Source: Acidobacteriota bacterium
GTDB lineage: Bacteria > Acidobacteriota > Vicinamibacteria > Marinacidobacterales > Marinacidobacteraceae
Assembly: GCA_028877265.1 (NCBI GenBank)
Contig: JAPPGX010000032.1
Coordinates: 1-47,423 of the forward strand
Length of the DNA stretch: 47,423 bases
Direction of reading: 5' to 3'
Of this stretch, positions 24,203 through 31,957 are shown in pieces. A program made the translations under genes and the position numbers. Every line of letters begins with the position of its first letter. Within the stretch, counting starts at the first letter, position 1. The notes under the pieces are model-generated. The model ran no database searches, was not told the DNA's origin, and saw only the letters and a program-made list of their open reading frames with translations.

Positions 24203-26290
24203 TCAGTTCCCTCCGGTGTCCGGCTCGGGATCCTTCAGCCGGACCGCCCAGAGGCCGCTGTTGAAGTCGGCCAGGAAGATCGTCCCCTTGTGGGGCTGGG
24301 GGCCCCAGGTGAAGGCGGCGTTCGCGAGGAACCCCTCGTTGTCCTCCGGGAAGAAGCGGGCGATCTGGCGGCCCTGCCGGTAGAGGTCGCCGAGCAGGTC
24401 GCCCGACACGTCCACGACCCGGAGTCCCGCGTCGTAGTAGCCCACGTACATGATCTCCTCTTCCCAGTCGACCCAGAGGTTATGGGGTCCGGAGTCGGCG
24501 AGTTCGAAACGGGCCACCTCCTCGGGGTTCTCCGGGTCGGTGAAGTCCACGAAGTGGAGCCACCCCTTCGCGCGCGAGGGGATGCCCTCCTCCCAGAGGA
24601 TGCCGCCCGCGTCGGGCCGGCGCGGATTCAGGTAGAAGGCCTCGTCGCCGCCGATCACGTAGAGCTTGCCCGTCGAGGGGCTGCGGAAGGGCCACACCGC
24701 ATGGTTCCAGCCGGTGATCTGCGGGAAGCGCCCCATCTCGACCGGGGTGTTGGGGCTGCCGCCCTTGCCGCCTCCGCCCACGTCCACCATGATGAGGCCG
24801 TCGCTGCGGCCGCCCTGGTAGGCGATGCCGTCCCGGATCCAGACGTCGTGCACCGACCGGCCCGGGGTGTCCGTCTCGAAGCGCGAGACCCGGAAGGGAT
24901 TCCGGGGATCCTCCACGTTCACCACGTCCCAGCGCCGGCCGTTGTTGACCGCGTAGACGTGGTTGTTGTCGAGGAAGACGTTGTGCACCCCGCCGGTGAG
25001 CCCCTGGTCGAAGGAACTCAGGATCTCGGCGTTGTGCGGATCCGTGCAGTCGATCATCACGATTCCGTTTCGCCGGTTGGACGCTCCTTCGCGGCTGATC
25101 ACGCAGAGGGTCCCGTCCTCCGAGACCTTCACGTCGTTCACGGTCCGGGCGTCCACCTGGACCGTGTCGATGAGTTCCATGTTCCGGGGGTCGGTGACGT
25201 CGTAGAAGTAGGCGTGTCCCTCGGCGTTCCAGGTGCCGTGCACCGCGTAGTCTCGCCCGTCCACGCCTTCCCAGACCCAGAGGTCTCCGGTCACGCGGTC
25301 GGAGACCCGGGCGTGCCCGAGGAACTCGACCTCGCGCTCGACATTGCGGGGGACCACCCGGACCGTCCGGCGGGCCAGCCGGTCGCCGCTCATCGCCACC
25401 ACGGTGTACACCCCGGGCTGCTCGGCGACGAACCGCCCGTCGGGGGTCACCTGCGCCGCCGCGCCGGCCCCCAGCGACTCCGGCCGGAACGGGTCCGGAC
25501 GGGACTCCACCGCGAACCGGATCGCCGGACCCCGGGTCTCGTTCCCCGAGGCATCGAGCGCGGCTGCCCGGAACTGCACCACGTCCCCGGTGCGGACCTC
25601 GGTCCGGTCCGGCGCCTCGAGGGCCAGCCGCGCGGTCGGGTTGGGCAGGACCTCCACTTCGTGGTAGATCGTCATCTCGCCGTGCATGGCGGCCACCTGC
25701 ACCGACCCGGTGGCGAGGAAGGACACCATGCCGACCTGGTCCACCACGGCGACGCTGTTGTCGCTCGTCGCGTAGCCCGCCTCGAGTCCGCGGCTGACCT
25801 GTCCCGCCGCGTCGCGTCCCGCGAGCGGGAACCGCACTTCGGTGCCCGCCCACACGCGGGGAGGCGCGTCCTCGAAGAAGATGTCGGCCAGCGCCGGCGT
25901 GCTCACGCTCACCCGAATCGAAGCCCGCAGACCGGGGTCCCGGCTGCTGTAGTAGTCCCAGTTGCCGTCAAAGGCCTGGTCGGGCAGCAGCGCCGTGACT
26001 TCGTGATCCCCCGGCTGGTTCGCGGAGACGTGTCCGCCCGGGGTCACGGTCAACGCCCGGCGGTTGCCGGAGAAGAAAACCACCCGCGCGTCCGCGACCG
26101 GGTTCCCCGCGGCGTCCATCACGGTGGCCGCGAGCTGCGCGGTCTCTCCCACCTCGAGGGTCAGTGCGCCGGGTTCGATGGCGATGGATGCGGCCTGCTG
26201 CGCGGGACGGGCGGAGGCCGCGCCGAGAGCGAGGCTCAGCAGTGCGGCCGCCGCAGTGGCGCGGCGAAGGGAGATGGAGGGACGAGGCAT
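24203..26290 (-). CDS. Exported LVIVD-repeat beta-propeller protein with Ig-like N-terminus
   Basis: 695 residues from an ATG preceded by AAGGAG at good spacing. A signal peptide (AAAALLSLALGAASA) is followed by bacterial Ig-like domains (LTLEVGETAQLAATVMDAAG; similar segments near 130 and 230) and a C-terminal propeller of LVIVD-type repeats (about 320-680), with strands such as AYFYDVTDPRNMELIDTV, IVMIDCTDPHNAEIL, VVNVEDPRNPFRV and LRVVDVSGDLLGDL. Such proteins are surface or periplasmic, probably binding proteins. It is the first gene of the operon with the small TM, Rdh-like and M81 genes. A large antisense open frame over it is a GC-rich shadow. Confidence 0.88.
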   Translation of the reverse strand: MPRPSISLRRATAAAALLSLALGAASARPAQQAASIAIEPGALTLEVGETAQLAATVMDAAGNPVADARVVFFSGNRRALTVTPGGHVSANQPGDHEVTALLPDQAFDGNWDYYSSRDPGLRASIRVSVSTPALADIFFEDAPPRVWAGTEVRFPLAGRDAAGQVSRGLEAGYATSDNSVAVVDQVGMVSFLATGSVQVAAMHGEMTIYHEVEVLPNPTARLALEAPDRTEVRTGDVVQFRAAALDASGNETRGPAIRFAVESRPDPFRPESLGAGAAAQVTPDGRFVAEQPGVYTVVAMSGDRLARRTVRVVPRNVEREVEFLGHARVSDRVTGDLWVWEGVDGRDYAVHGTWNAEGHAYFYDVTDPRNMELIDTVQVDARTVNDVKVSEDGTLCVISREGASNRRNGIVMIDCTDPHNAEILSSFDQGLTGGVHNVFLDNNHVYAVNNGRRWDVVNVEDPRNPFRVSRFETDTPGRSVHDVWIRDGIAYQGGRSDGLIMVDVGGGGKGGSPNTPVEMGRFPQITGWNHAVWPFRSPSTGKLYVIGGDEAFYLNPRRPDAGGILWEEGIPSRAKGWLHFVDFTDPENPEEVARFELADSGPHNLWVDWEEEIMYVGYYDAGLRVVDVSGDLLGDLYRQGRQIARFFPEDNEGFLANAAFTWGPQPHKGTIFLADFNSGLWAVRLKDPEPDTGGN

Positions 26291-26458
26291 GGCAGGACTC
26301 CTTGAACCGGGGCGGGCGCTCCCGGAGCGACGGGTTGTCGAAATTAGCCGAAACGCCTCGATGCATGCTACGCGCTGCGTCCGGTCGGCTCCCCGAACGG
26401 TCCTCCAGACCGCGATCGGGCCGGCGCGCATAGGATTCCGCATTCCACCGCAACCCCG

Positions 26459-29050
26459 ATGACGTTCGAAGCGCTTTGGCCCCTCCTCCTGCTGCCCCTC
26501 CTCGGCGTGGTGGTGCTGGTGGCGCTCAGGTCGAATCTCCGCTGGCCGAAGCTGCGGCTGCGCGCTTCGCTGGTGCTGCGCCTGCTCGCTGCCGCGTTTC
26601 TGCTGCTCGCGCTTTGCCGGCCGGTGATCCGCGCCGGGTCGCGGGAGGTGGCGGTGGCGTTCGTGGTGGATGTATCCCGCAGCGTGGCCTCCGGATCGAT
26701 GCAGGATGCGGTCGCGTGGGCCCGGGAGGCGAGCCGGGCGCTCAGTAGCGAGGACGCGCACTTCGTCGCTTTTGCCGACCGCGCGGTGTCGGTACCAGAC
26801 GCGGAGGCGTTGCTGGAGGTGCAGGTCTTCGACAGCGGGGCGGCGGCGGGGCTTCCACCCCCGGACGCGCTGGACCAGGGCCGGACGAATATCGAGGCGG
26901 CGCTTCGCCACGCCGCGGCGCGGCTCCCGCCGGACCGGCTGAAGCGGGTGGTGCTATTCAGCGACGGCAGGGAAACCGAAGGCGATACGGCCGCCGCGCT
27001 GGCGTTCCTCAAGGAGGCGGGCGTGCGGGTCTTCCCGGCTCCGTCGGGTGTGCGGAGCGACGGCGGCGGTTTCGTGAACGCGATCCGGTTGCCCCCCGCC
27101 GTGCGGGCGGGAGAGATGACCGGGGTCGAAGCCGAGGTGTTCTCGGCTGCCGGCGGCCCGGCGGAGATCCGGGTTCTCGCCGACGGAGAGGTGCTGGCCG
27201 CCATCGAGGTCGAACTCCCGCCCGGCGCTTCCACCGTTCCGGTGCCGGTCCGCATCGAGGACCCGGGCATGACGGTTCTCGAAGCGGAGATCCGGGTGGC
27301 CGGCGACCGACTTCCGGTCAACGACCGGCGGGCCGTCGAGGTGCCGGTGGAAGAGGAGGCGAGCGTGCTCTACGTCGAAGGACAGCCCGAGAGCGCCCGC
27401 TATCTCAGGAGCGCGCTGGAGTCCGAGGGCGTCACGGTGAACACGGCCCCGGCGTCGGCGCTTCCCCGCCTCGACCTCAACACCTGGGACGCCGTGGTGT
27501 TGAGCGACGTGGCCCCGGACCGCCTCCCCGAGCCGGTCATGCAGCAGGTTGCGAGCTACGTCCGCGACGAGGGCGGGGGACTGGTCTTCGCCGCGGGTGA
27601 ATCCAGCTACGGGGAGGACGGATACTCGGAGTCCGTGCTTGAAGAGGCGTTGCCGGTGGACTTCCAGATCGAGGAAAAGTGGAAGGATCTGTCCCTCATC
27701 ATCGTGCTGGACAAGTCCTACAGCATGTACGGGAGGAAGATCGCGCTGGCCAAGGAAGCCACCAAGGCCGCGCTGGACCTGCTCGAGGACACGCACCGCT
27801 TCGGTGTCGTGACCTTCGACTGGAACCCCTACACCACGATCCCGCTGCAACTGGTCGCCGACCGGGAGTGGATCAAGGAGGGGATCAGCCGGATTCAGGC
27901 GAGCGCCCAGACGAACATCTATCCGGCCCTCGACCGTGCCTACGAGCAGCTCATCGAGAGTCCCTCCAAGGTCAAGCACGTGATCCTGCTCTCCGACGGA
28001 AAGACCTATCCCGACGACTACGAGGAGCTCGTCACCCGGATGATGGAGGACGAGATCACCATTTCGACCGTGGCGGTGGGGGAAGAGGCGGACCGGGAAC
28101 TGCTGTCGGACATCGCCGAGTGGGGCGACGGGCGCAGCTACTTCATCCGGGACGCGGGACGGGTGCAGCAGATCTTCGTCGAGGAAACCCAGATCGCCCT
28201 CGACGCCACGCTGGTCGAAGAGCCGTTCCGCCCGGTGGTGAGGCAGATGGCGCGCGTGCTCGAGGGCCTGGACTTCGACGCCGCCCCGGAACTGAAGGGC
28301 TTCGTGGCGACGATGGCGAAGGACACCGCGGAGGTGCTTCTGGAAGGCCCCGACGAGGAACCGCTCCTCGCCCGCTGGCAATACGGACTCGGCCGGGCGT
28401 CCATGTTCACGTCCGACTGCAAGAATCGCTGGGCCGCCGACTGGGTGGAATGGAACGGTTACGGCAAGTTCTGGACGCAGGTGGTGCGGGACGCCATGCG
28501 TCGCGGAGAGGGAGCCGATCTCGACTTCGAGGTGTCACGGCGCGGGAACGCCGCCGATGTGAGCCTGTCGCTGATCCGCGAGGATGGAAGCTATCCCGAG
28601 GATGTGGTGCCCGAACTCGAGATCTCGTACGCGGGGCTCGTGGGCCGCACCACGATCCGGCAGACCGGCCCGGGAAGATTCGAGGCCGAGGTTCCGCTCG
28701 ACCTGCGTCCCGGCGATACGGCGCGCTTCCGCATCGTGGGCGAGTCCCTTCCGGACGATCTTGCCGAGGGGGCCGACCTCGAGCGGGCCATCCATCTGAG
28801 CTATCCCGACGAGTACCGCTTCCTGCCGGCGGACGACGAAGCCCTTGCCGCGCTGGCCGCGGAGACGGGCGGCGTCGTGGCGCCGACCCCGGCGCAGGTG
28901 CTCGCGACCGCCGGCGACCGGGTGGTGCGCTCCCGCGCCCTGTGGCCGCTGCTCGCGCTCCTGGGACTGATCGCCTACCTGCTCGATCTGTCGGTCCGCC
29001 GGGTCCCCTGGCTGTGGACCCGGATCGGCCGGCAGTTGCGGCCCGCCTGA
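26459..29050 (+). CDS. Large membrane protein with two VWA domains and a GATase-like domain
   Basis: 863 residues. Two N-terminal helices (LWPLLLLPLLGVVVLVAL and LRLLAAAFLLLALCRPV) precede a first VWA domain (MIDAS D-V-S-R-S near residue 71; VVLFSDGRETEG). A beta domain and a class I glutamine-amidotransferase-like region (VLYVEGQPESARYL to LVFAAGESSYGEDGY) come next, then a second VWA (MIDAS D-K-S-Y-S near 419; VILLSDGKTY). A membrane helix lies near the C-terminus (LWPLLALLGLIAYLLDLSV). This layout matches proteins usually annotated only as VWA-containing. It diverges from the LVIVD operon (168-bp gap). No ribosome binding site stands out before the ATG. Confidence 0.85.
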   Translation: MTFEALWPLLLLPLLGVVVLVALRSNLRWPKLRLRASLVLRLLAAAFLLLALCRPVIRAGSREVAVAFVVDVSRSVASGSMQDAVAWAREASRALSSEDAHFVAFADRAVSVPDAEALLEVQVFDSGAAAGLPPPDALDQGRTNIEAALRHAAARLPPDRLKRVVLFSDGRETEGDTAAALAFLKEAGVRVFPAPSGVRSDGGGFVNAIRLPPAVRAGEMTGVEAEVFSAAGGPAEIRVLADGEVLAAIEVELPPGASTVPVPVRIEDPGMTVLEAEIRVAGDRLPVNDRRAVEVPVEEEASVLYVEGQPESARYLRSALESEGVTVNTAPASALPRLDLNTWDAVVLSDVAPDRLPEPVMQQVASYVRDEGGGLVFAAGESSYGEDGYSESVLEEALPVDFQIEEKWKDLSLIIVLDKSYSMYGRKIALAKEATKAALDLLEDTHRFGVVTFDWNPYTTIPLQLVADREWIKEGISRIQASAQTNIYPALDRAYEQLIESPSKVKHVILLSDGKTYPDDYEELVTRMMEDEITISTVAVGEEADRELLSDIAEWGDGRSYFIRDAGRVQQIFVEETQIALDATLVEEPFRPVVRQMARVLEGLDFDAAPELKGFVATMAKDTAEVLLEGPDEEPLLARWQYGLGRASMFTSDCKNRWAADWVEWNGYGKFWTQVVRDAMRRGEGADLDFEVSRRGNAADVSLSLIREDGSYPEDVVPELEISYAGLVGRTTIRQTGPGRFEAEVPLDLRPGDTARFRIVGESLPDDLAEGADLERAIHLSYPDEYRFLPADDEALAALAAETGGVVAPTPAQVLATAGDRVVRSRALWPLLALLGLIAYLLDLSVRRVPWLWTRIGRQLRPA

Positions 29051-29153
29051 CGCGAGCGCGCCGCGCTCCGCGGCGGGCGGGCGGAGCGTGAACCCCGCAT
29101 CACCCGCGGATGCCTGCGCCGCCCGCGGCGAAGCGGCAGCCGGGCGGCGGGGC

Positions 29154-29561
29154 TTATTCGGCGCCCGTCAGCTCCCGGCGGCGGCGCGGTCCGCGCGCGA
29201 GGCCGTGAATGCCCAACTCCCGCATCAGCCGGGCCACCCGCTTGCGGCTCACCTTCCAGCCCTGGCGTTGCAGTTCCCCGTGGATGCGCGGGGCGCCGTA
29301 GGCGCCCTCGTGGAGTGCGTGCACGCTGCTGATTTCCTTCTTGAGCAGCTCGTCCGTCCGGGCCCGGGAGCTGACGGGCCGCGTCTTCCAGGCGTAATAG
29401 CCGCTCCGGGAGACGCCGAGGACCCGGGCCATGGTCGCGATGCGGTGCTCTTCCTGGTGAAGATCCATGAACCGGTAGATCACCTTGTGGTCCACCTCGC
29501 CCAACGGGCCTGCGCCGCGTCGGATCGGCGCCGTTTCCAGGCCGGAGATGGCGCCCCTCAC
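29154..29561 (-). pseudogene. IS3-family transposase OrfB fragment
   Basis: The frame encodes the start of an IS3 OrfB: RFMDLHQEEHRIATMARVLG, then VSRSGYYAW and the HTH_21 domain with YGAPRIHGELQRQGW and VARLMRELGIHGL. It stops after 135 codons just where the DDE integrase-core (rve) domain should begin, so the catalytic part is missing. The first 30 residues are not IS3-like and are probably not translated. No matching OrfA lies upstream on this strand. It is a dead remnant. Confidence 0.85.
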
Positions 29562-30020
29562 CGCGTGCCGCCTGCCGAGGCAGGAAGCCTCACGCGGTCC
29601 GCCTCACCGAAACGGGTGCGTTGCATTGTTGCGGCGCCTTTGTTTGCCCAAATAACCCCAAGCGACACCAGGGCAGTGCGCGAATTTCACAGTAGTTTAC
29701 ACAAGGTTCCCGTTCACAAATGACACACCAATCCAGCGCTGGACTGGTTGGGCGGAGTCGGCGCGGGCCGATGGGATCAGCGCTTGCGGCGGTCCTGCAG
29801 GCCCGCGAAATCCGTCCTCGGCCGGCCCCAGGGCGTTGTGTCGGCAGGACTGACGTGGCTCTCTACCCAAGAAGATTGACTGGCCACAAAATCGGGGTAC
29901 CATTGCCGGGCCGGCGATGAAAACCCGTCCGACCCCATCCCCGTCAATTCGTGCAAGGCGCGATCACGAACACCTCGAAGAGCCCGGCGCTCCGTTGCCG
30001 GATCCAGGAGACCGGGAAGA
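29562..30020. other. Non-coding region between two IS3 remnants
   Basis: No convincing gene. The stretch around 29615-29725 is clearly less GC-rich than the surroundings. A start-of-element signature may lie at about 29877 (TGACTGGCCAC, IS3 ends begin with TG), and a possible promoter for the OrfA remnant overlaps it. Short open frames on both strands here look random. Confidence 0.5.
29876..29903 (+). promoter_or_regulatory. Possible sigma-70-type promoter upstream of the OrfA remnant
   Basis: TTGACT (29876-29881) and TACCAT (29898-29903) are separated by 16 bases, 118 bases before the OrfA start. This is one of the few AT-richer spots of the window. Promoter activity is inferred only from consensus similarity. 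Confidence 0.3.
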
Positions 30021-30320
30021 ATGACTGGGAGGCCTCGCCGCTATTCGGAGGAGTTCCGGCGCCGAATGATCGACCTGGTCCGAGGCGGGCGTACCCCGGA
30101 AGAGTTGTCGCGCGAGTTCGATCCGAGCGCGCAGGCCATTCGGAACTGGGTCGCGGCGGCCGAATCGGAAGACGGCGCGTCCGGGGGCTGGAGCGAGGGT
30201 GAGCGGCGGGAACTCCGCGAGGCCAAGGCGAAGATCCGGCGGCTCGAGGAGGAGGTCGAAATCCTGAAGAAGGCGGCGGTGTGGTTCGCCCGGGAGGCCG
30301 GCCGGACCGAGCCTCGCTGA
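30021..30320 (+). CDS. IS3-family transposase OrfA (orphan)
   Basis: A complete 99-residue OrfA: helix-turn-helix (YSEEFRRRMIDLVRGGRTPE to AIRNWVAAAE) and a C-terminal leucine zipper (LREAKAKIRRLEEEVEILKK) ending in AAVWFAREAGR, the usual OrfA end. No OrfB follows on this strand; instead sequence converges on the Pyr_excise gene. The truncated OrfB at 29154 is on the opposite strand and upstream, so the two come from rearranged or different elements. It cannot transpose alone. Confidence 0.85.
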   Translation: MTGRPRRYSEEFRRRMIDLVRGGRTPEELSREFDPSAQAIRNWVAAAESEDGASGGWSEGERRELREAKAKIRRLEEEVEILKKAAVWFAREAGRTEPR

Positions 30321-30393
30321 TCGCGCCGGGGCCGACAGAGCGGGCTTGGTGACGCGCGTATACCGTTGGGGTGTGGCGAGAGTTGGGGTGTGG

Positions 30394-30414
30394 TTGGGAT
30401 CGATGCGATCCCAA
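30394..30414. terminator. Hairpin between orfA remnant and Pyr_excise gene
   Basis: A perfect 8-bp stem, TTGGGATC / GATCCCAA, with a 5-base loop, lies between two converging genes. It has no T-run beyond the A/T at the stem base. It could act as a bidirectional terminator. Confidence 0.3.
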
Positions 30415-30480
30415 ACGTCCGGTGGCCAGGAGGCGGCGCCGCGAACATCGGCTGGCCGGGAGGTGGCCGGCAGCCGCGGA

Positions 30481-30945
30481 TCAGGGGGTTCGCGGAGGGG
30501 AAGCGTGCGCCGCGCCAGCGCGTTCCCAGTCGGCGACGGGACCGGGGCGGACCCGGAAGAGCGGATGTGGCCGTGGGCGAGGCGCGGCCGGCTGTCCGGC
30601 GAGGGTCTCCGGGATGCGCACCGAGAGCTTGGCGGCCAGGTGCCGGGCTTCGAACCGCAGTTGCCCCGTCGTCACGGGTATGGGCGCTGCGGTCCGTTCC
30701 GGACTCCCGATCCGGGTGCGGTCGAACCGGTATCCGCGCCGCGCTGCCTCATCGGCCACCGCGTGCAGGTAGGCCGCGATGGCGCCCGGAGGAGAGGAGT
30801 GTTCCCGGAATCGCCGGAGCTGGGGGTGATTCCGGTAACCGCGGGTCTCTCCGGCGAGGACTTTCCGGGCCAGCAGTCCTTCGCGCCACACAGCCAGCAG
30901 CCCTTGCCGGTCCAACTCCCGGGGATGGAGCGACCAGAGGCGCAC
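30481..30945 (-). CDS. Pyrimidine dimer DNA glycosylase family protein (Pyr_excise)
   Basis: 154 residues. The N-terminus MRLWSLHPRELDRQGLLAVW and segments TRGYRNHPQLRRF, VTTGQLRFEARHL and HPLFRV are those of bacterial members of the Pyr_excise family, named after T4 endonuclease V. The T4 enzyme uses Thr2 as nucleophile after Met removal; here residue 2 is Arg, as in other bacterial members beginning MRLWSLHP, so cyclobutane-dimer glycosylase activity is not assured. It lies 68 bases downstream of the M23 gene on the same strand and may be the last gene of that cluster. Confidence 0.8.
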   Translation of the reverse strand: MRLWSLHPRELDRQGLLAVWREGLLARKVLAGETRGYRNHPQLRRFREHSSPPGAIAAYLHAVADEAARRGYRFDRTRIGSPERTAAPIPVTTGQLRFEARHLAAKLSVRIPETLAGQPAAPRPRPHPLFRVRPGPVADWERAGAAHASPPRTP

Positions 30946-31013
30946 AACGTCATTGTGGCGCGCCCGGGAGCGAGGCGCGGGCGGAACGTGGTCCGGACGG
31001 GAAGACGCGGTGG

Positions 31014-31901
31014 TCAGCGCAGTTCGTGGCTCGCGAGGACCTTGCCGCGCGTGCGGACCACGATGCGTCGCGTTCCGCGATGCCGGTCCGGGGGCAGGTT
31101 CCAGAACCGGTAGCCGTGGGGTGGTTCGCCGGGGACCGAGGCCACGAGTTCCGGTTGGACGGCGCCCTCGAGCAGCACTTCGACTTCGTCCCCGGGAGAT
31201 CCTCCGGCGAGGGAGAGGCCGATGCCGAGCGTCCGGTGCGGAGAGATGCGCTTCGCATTCGGCGGCGGATCCTTCAGTGCGTCCTCACCCTCGATCGGCC
31301 CGTCCAGGACGACCAGGTCCATCAGGGTGAGCGCGGTCTTGTAGGGCGGGGGATCGGTCCAGAGATTGGGCCGGAAGGGGTCCACGACCGCGCCTCCGGG
31401 ACCGCGCACCTCGAAATGGAGATGCGGCGCCGTGGAGCAGCCGGAACTCCCGATCTCCCCCAGCGGATCTCCCGCCGCGACGCGCTGCCCGACGGCGACC
31501 TTCACCGATCCCCGGCGGAGGTGGAGATAGCGCGACCGCGTCCCGTCCGCGTGGGTGAGCTCGACGAGGTTCGGCTGTTTCAGGATGCCGAGGAATCCAC
31601 AGGCGACGTTCCGGTCGGACTCACCGTCGTGCACCGCCGTGACCCGGCCGTCCGCGGCGGCCAGGACGGGGAATCCGCGGTCCATCCAGCGAAAGTTGGG
31701 CACGTCCCAATCGGTGCCCTGATGGCGGTTGTAGCTCTTGCGGCCACCCTGGTAGTCGCGGACGCCGGCCCCGGGATCCCGGTCCACGTAGTTGTTGATC
31801 ACCCAGTCCCGCCCGGGGACCCCGCCGAGCGGGAGGACGAAGCGGACGCGCGGCTCGGGAACGGCTTCGGGCGCCCCCGGGTCGCGGCATCCCGGGAGCA
31901 C
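31014..31901 (-). CDS. M23 family metallopeptidase, probable lipoprotein
   Basis: At least 295 residues from the GTG at 31901. The LytM/M23 domain has the zinc motif H-x3-D in NRHQGTDWDV and the H-x-H in TAPHLHFEV; PVLAAADGRVTAVHDGE is the typical domain start. It would cut or bind peptidoglycan cross-links. The GTG start leaves only four residues before a cysteine (LPGC). Reading in frame upstream to a CTG at 31961 gives a basic n-region, a hydrophobic stretch and this LPGC lipobox, and the CTG would overlap the previous stop as CTGA. The real product is therefore probably a lipoprotein with a rare start codon. Confidence 0.85.
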   Translation of the reverse strand: MLPGCRDPGAPEAVPEPRVRFVLPLGGVPGRDWVINNYVDRDPGAGVRDYQGGRKSYNRHQGTDWDVPNFRWMDRGFPVLAAADGRVTAVHDGESDRNVACGFLGILKQPNLVELTHADGTRSRYLHLRRGSVKVAVGQRVAAGDPLGEIGSSGCSTAPHLHFEVRGPGGAVVDPFRPNLWTDPPPYKTALTLMDLVVLDGPIEGEDALKDPPPNAKRISPHRTLGIGLSLAGGSPGDEVEVLLEGAVQPELVASVPGEPPHGYRFWNLPPDRHRGTRRIVVRTRGKVLASHELR

Positions 31902-31957
31902 CCCGAGACAGAGGAACGCCGCACCGAGACGGCGCCGAAACCGGCTGGTCCCGGCCG

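Noticed and set aside
24173..26305. A 710-codon antisense frame over the LVIVD gene
   Set aside because: Composition is His/Val/Asp-rich antisense of a well-supported propeller gene; no domain recognised.
29697..29920. Overlapping 66- and 68-codon frames on both strands between the IS3 pieces
   Set aside because: No recognisable domain, no ribosome binding site and random-looking composition.
30416..30435. Possible right-end inverted repeat of the IS3 remnant (GTGGCCAG)
   Set aside because: Only eight bases match the proposed left end near 29877, expected by chance at this GC content.
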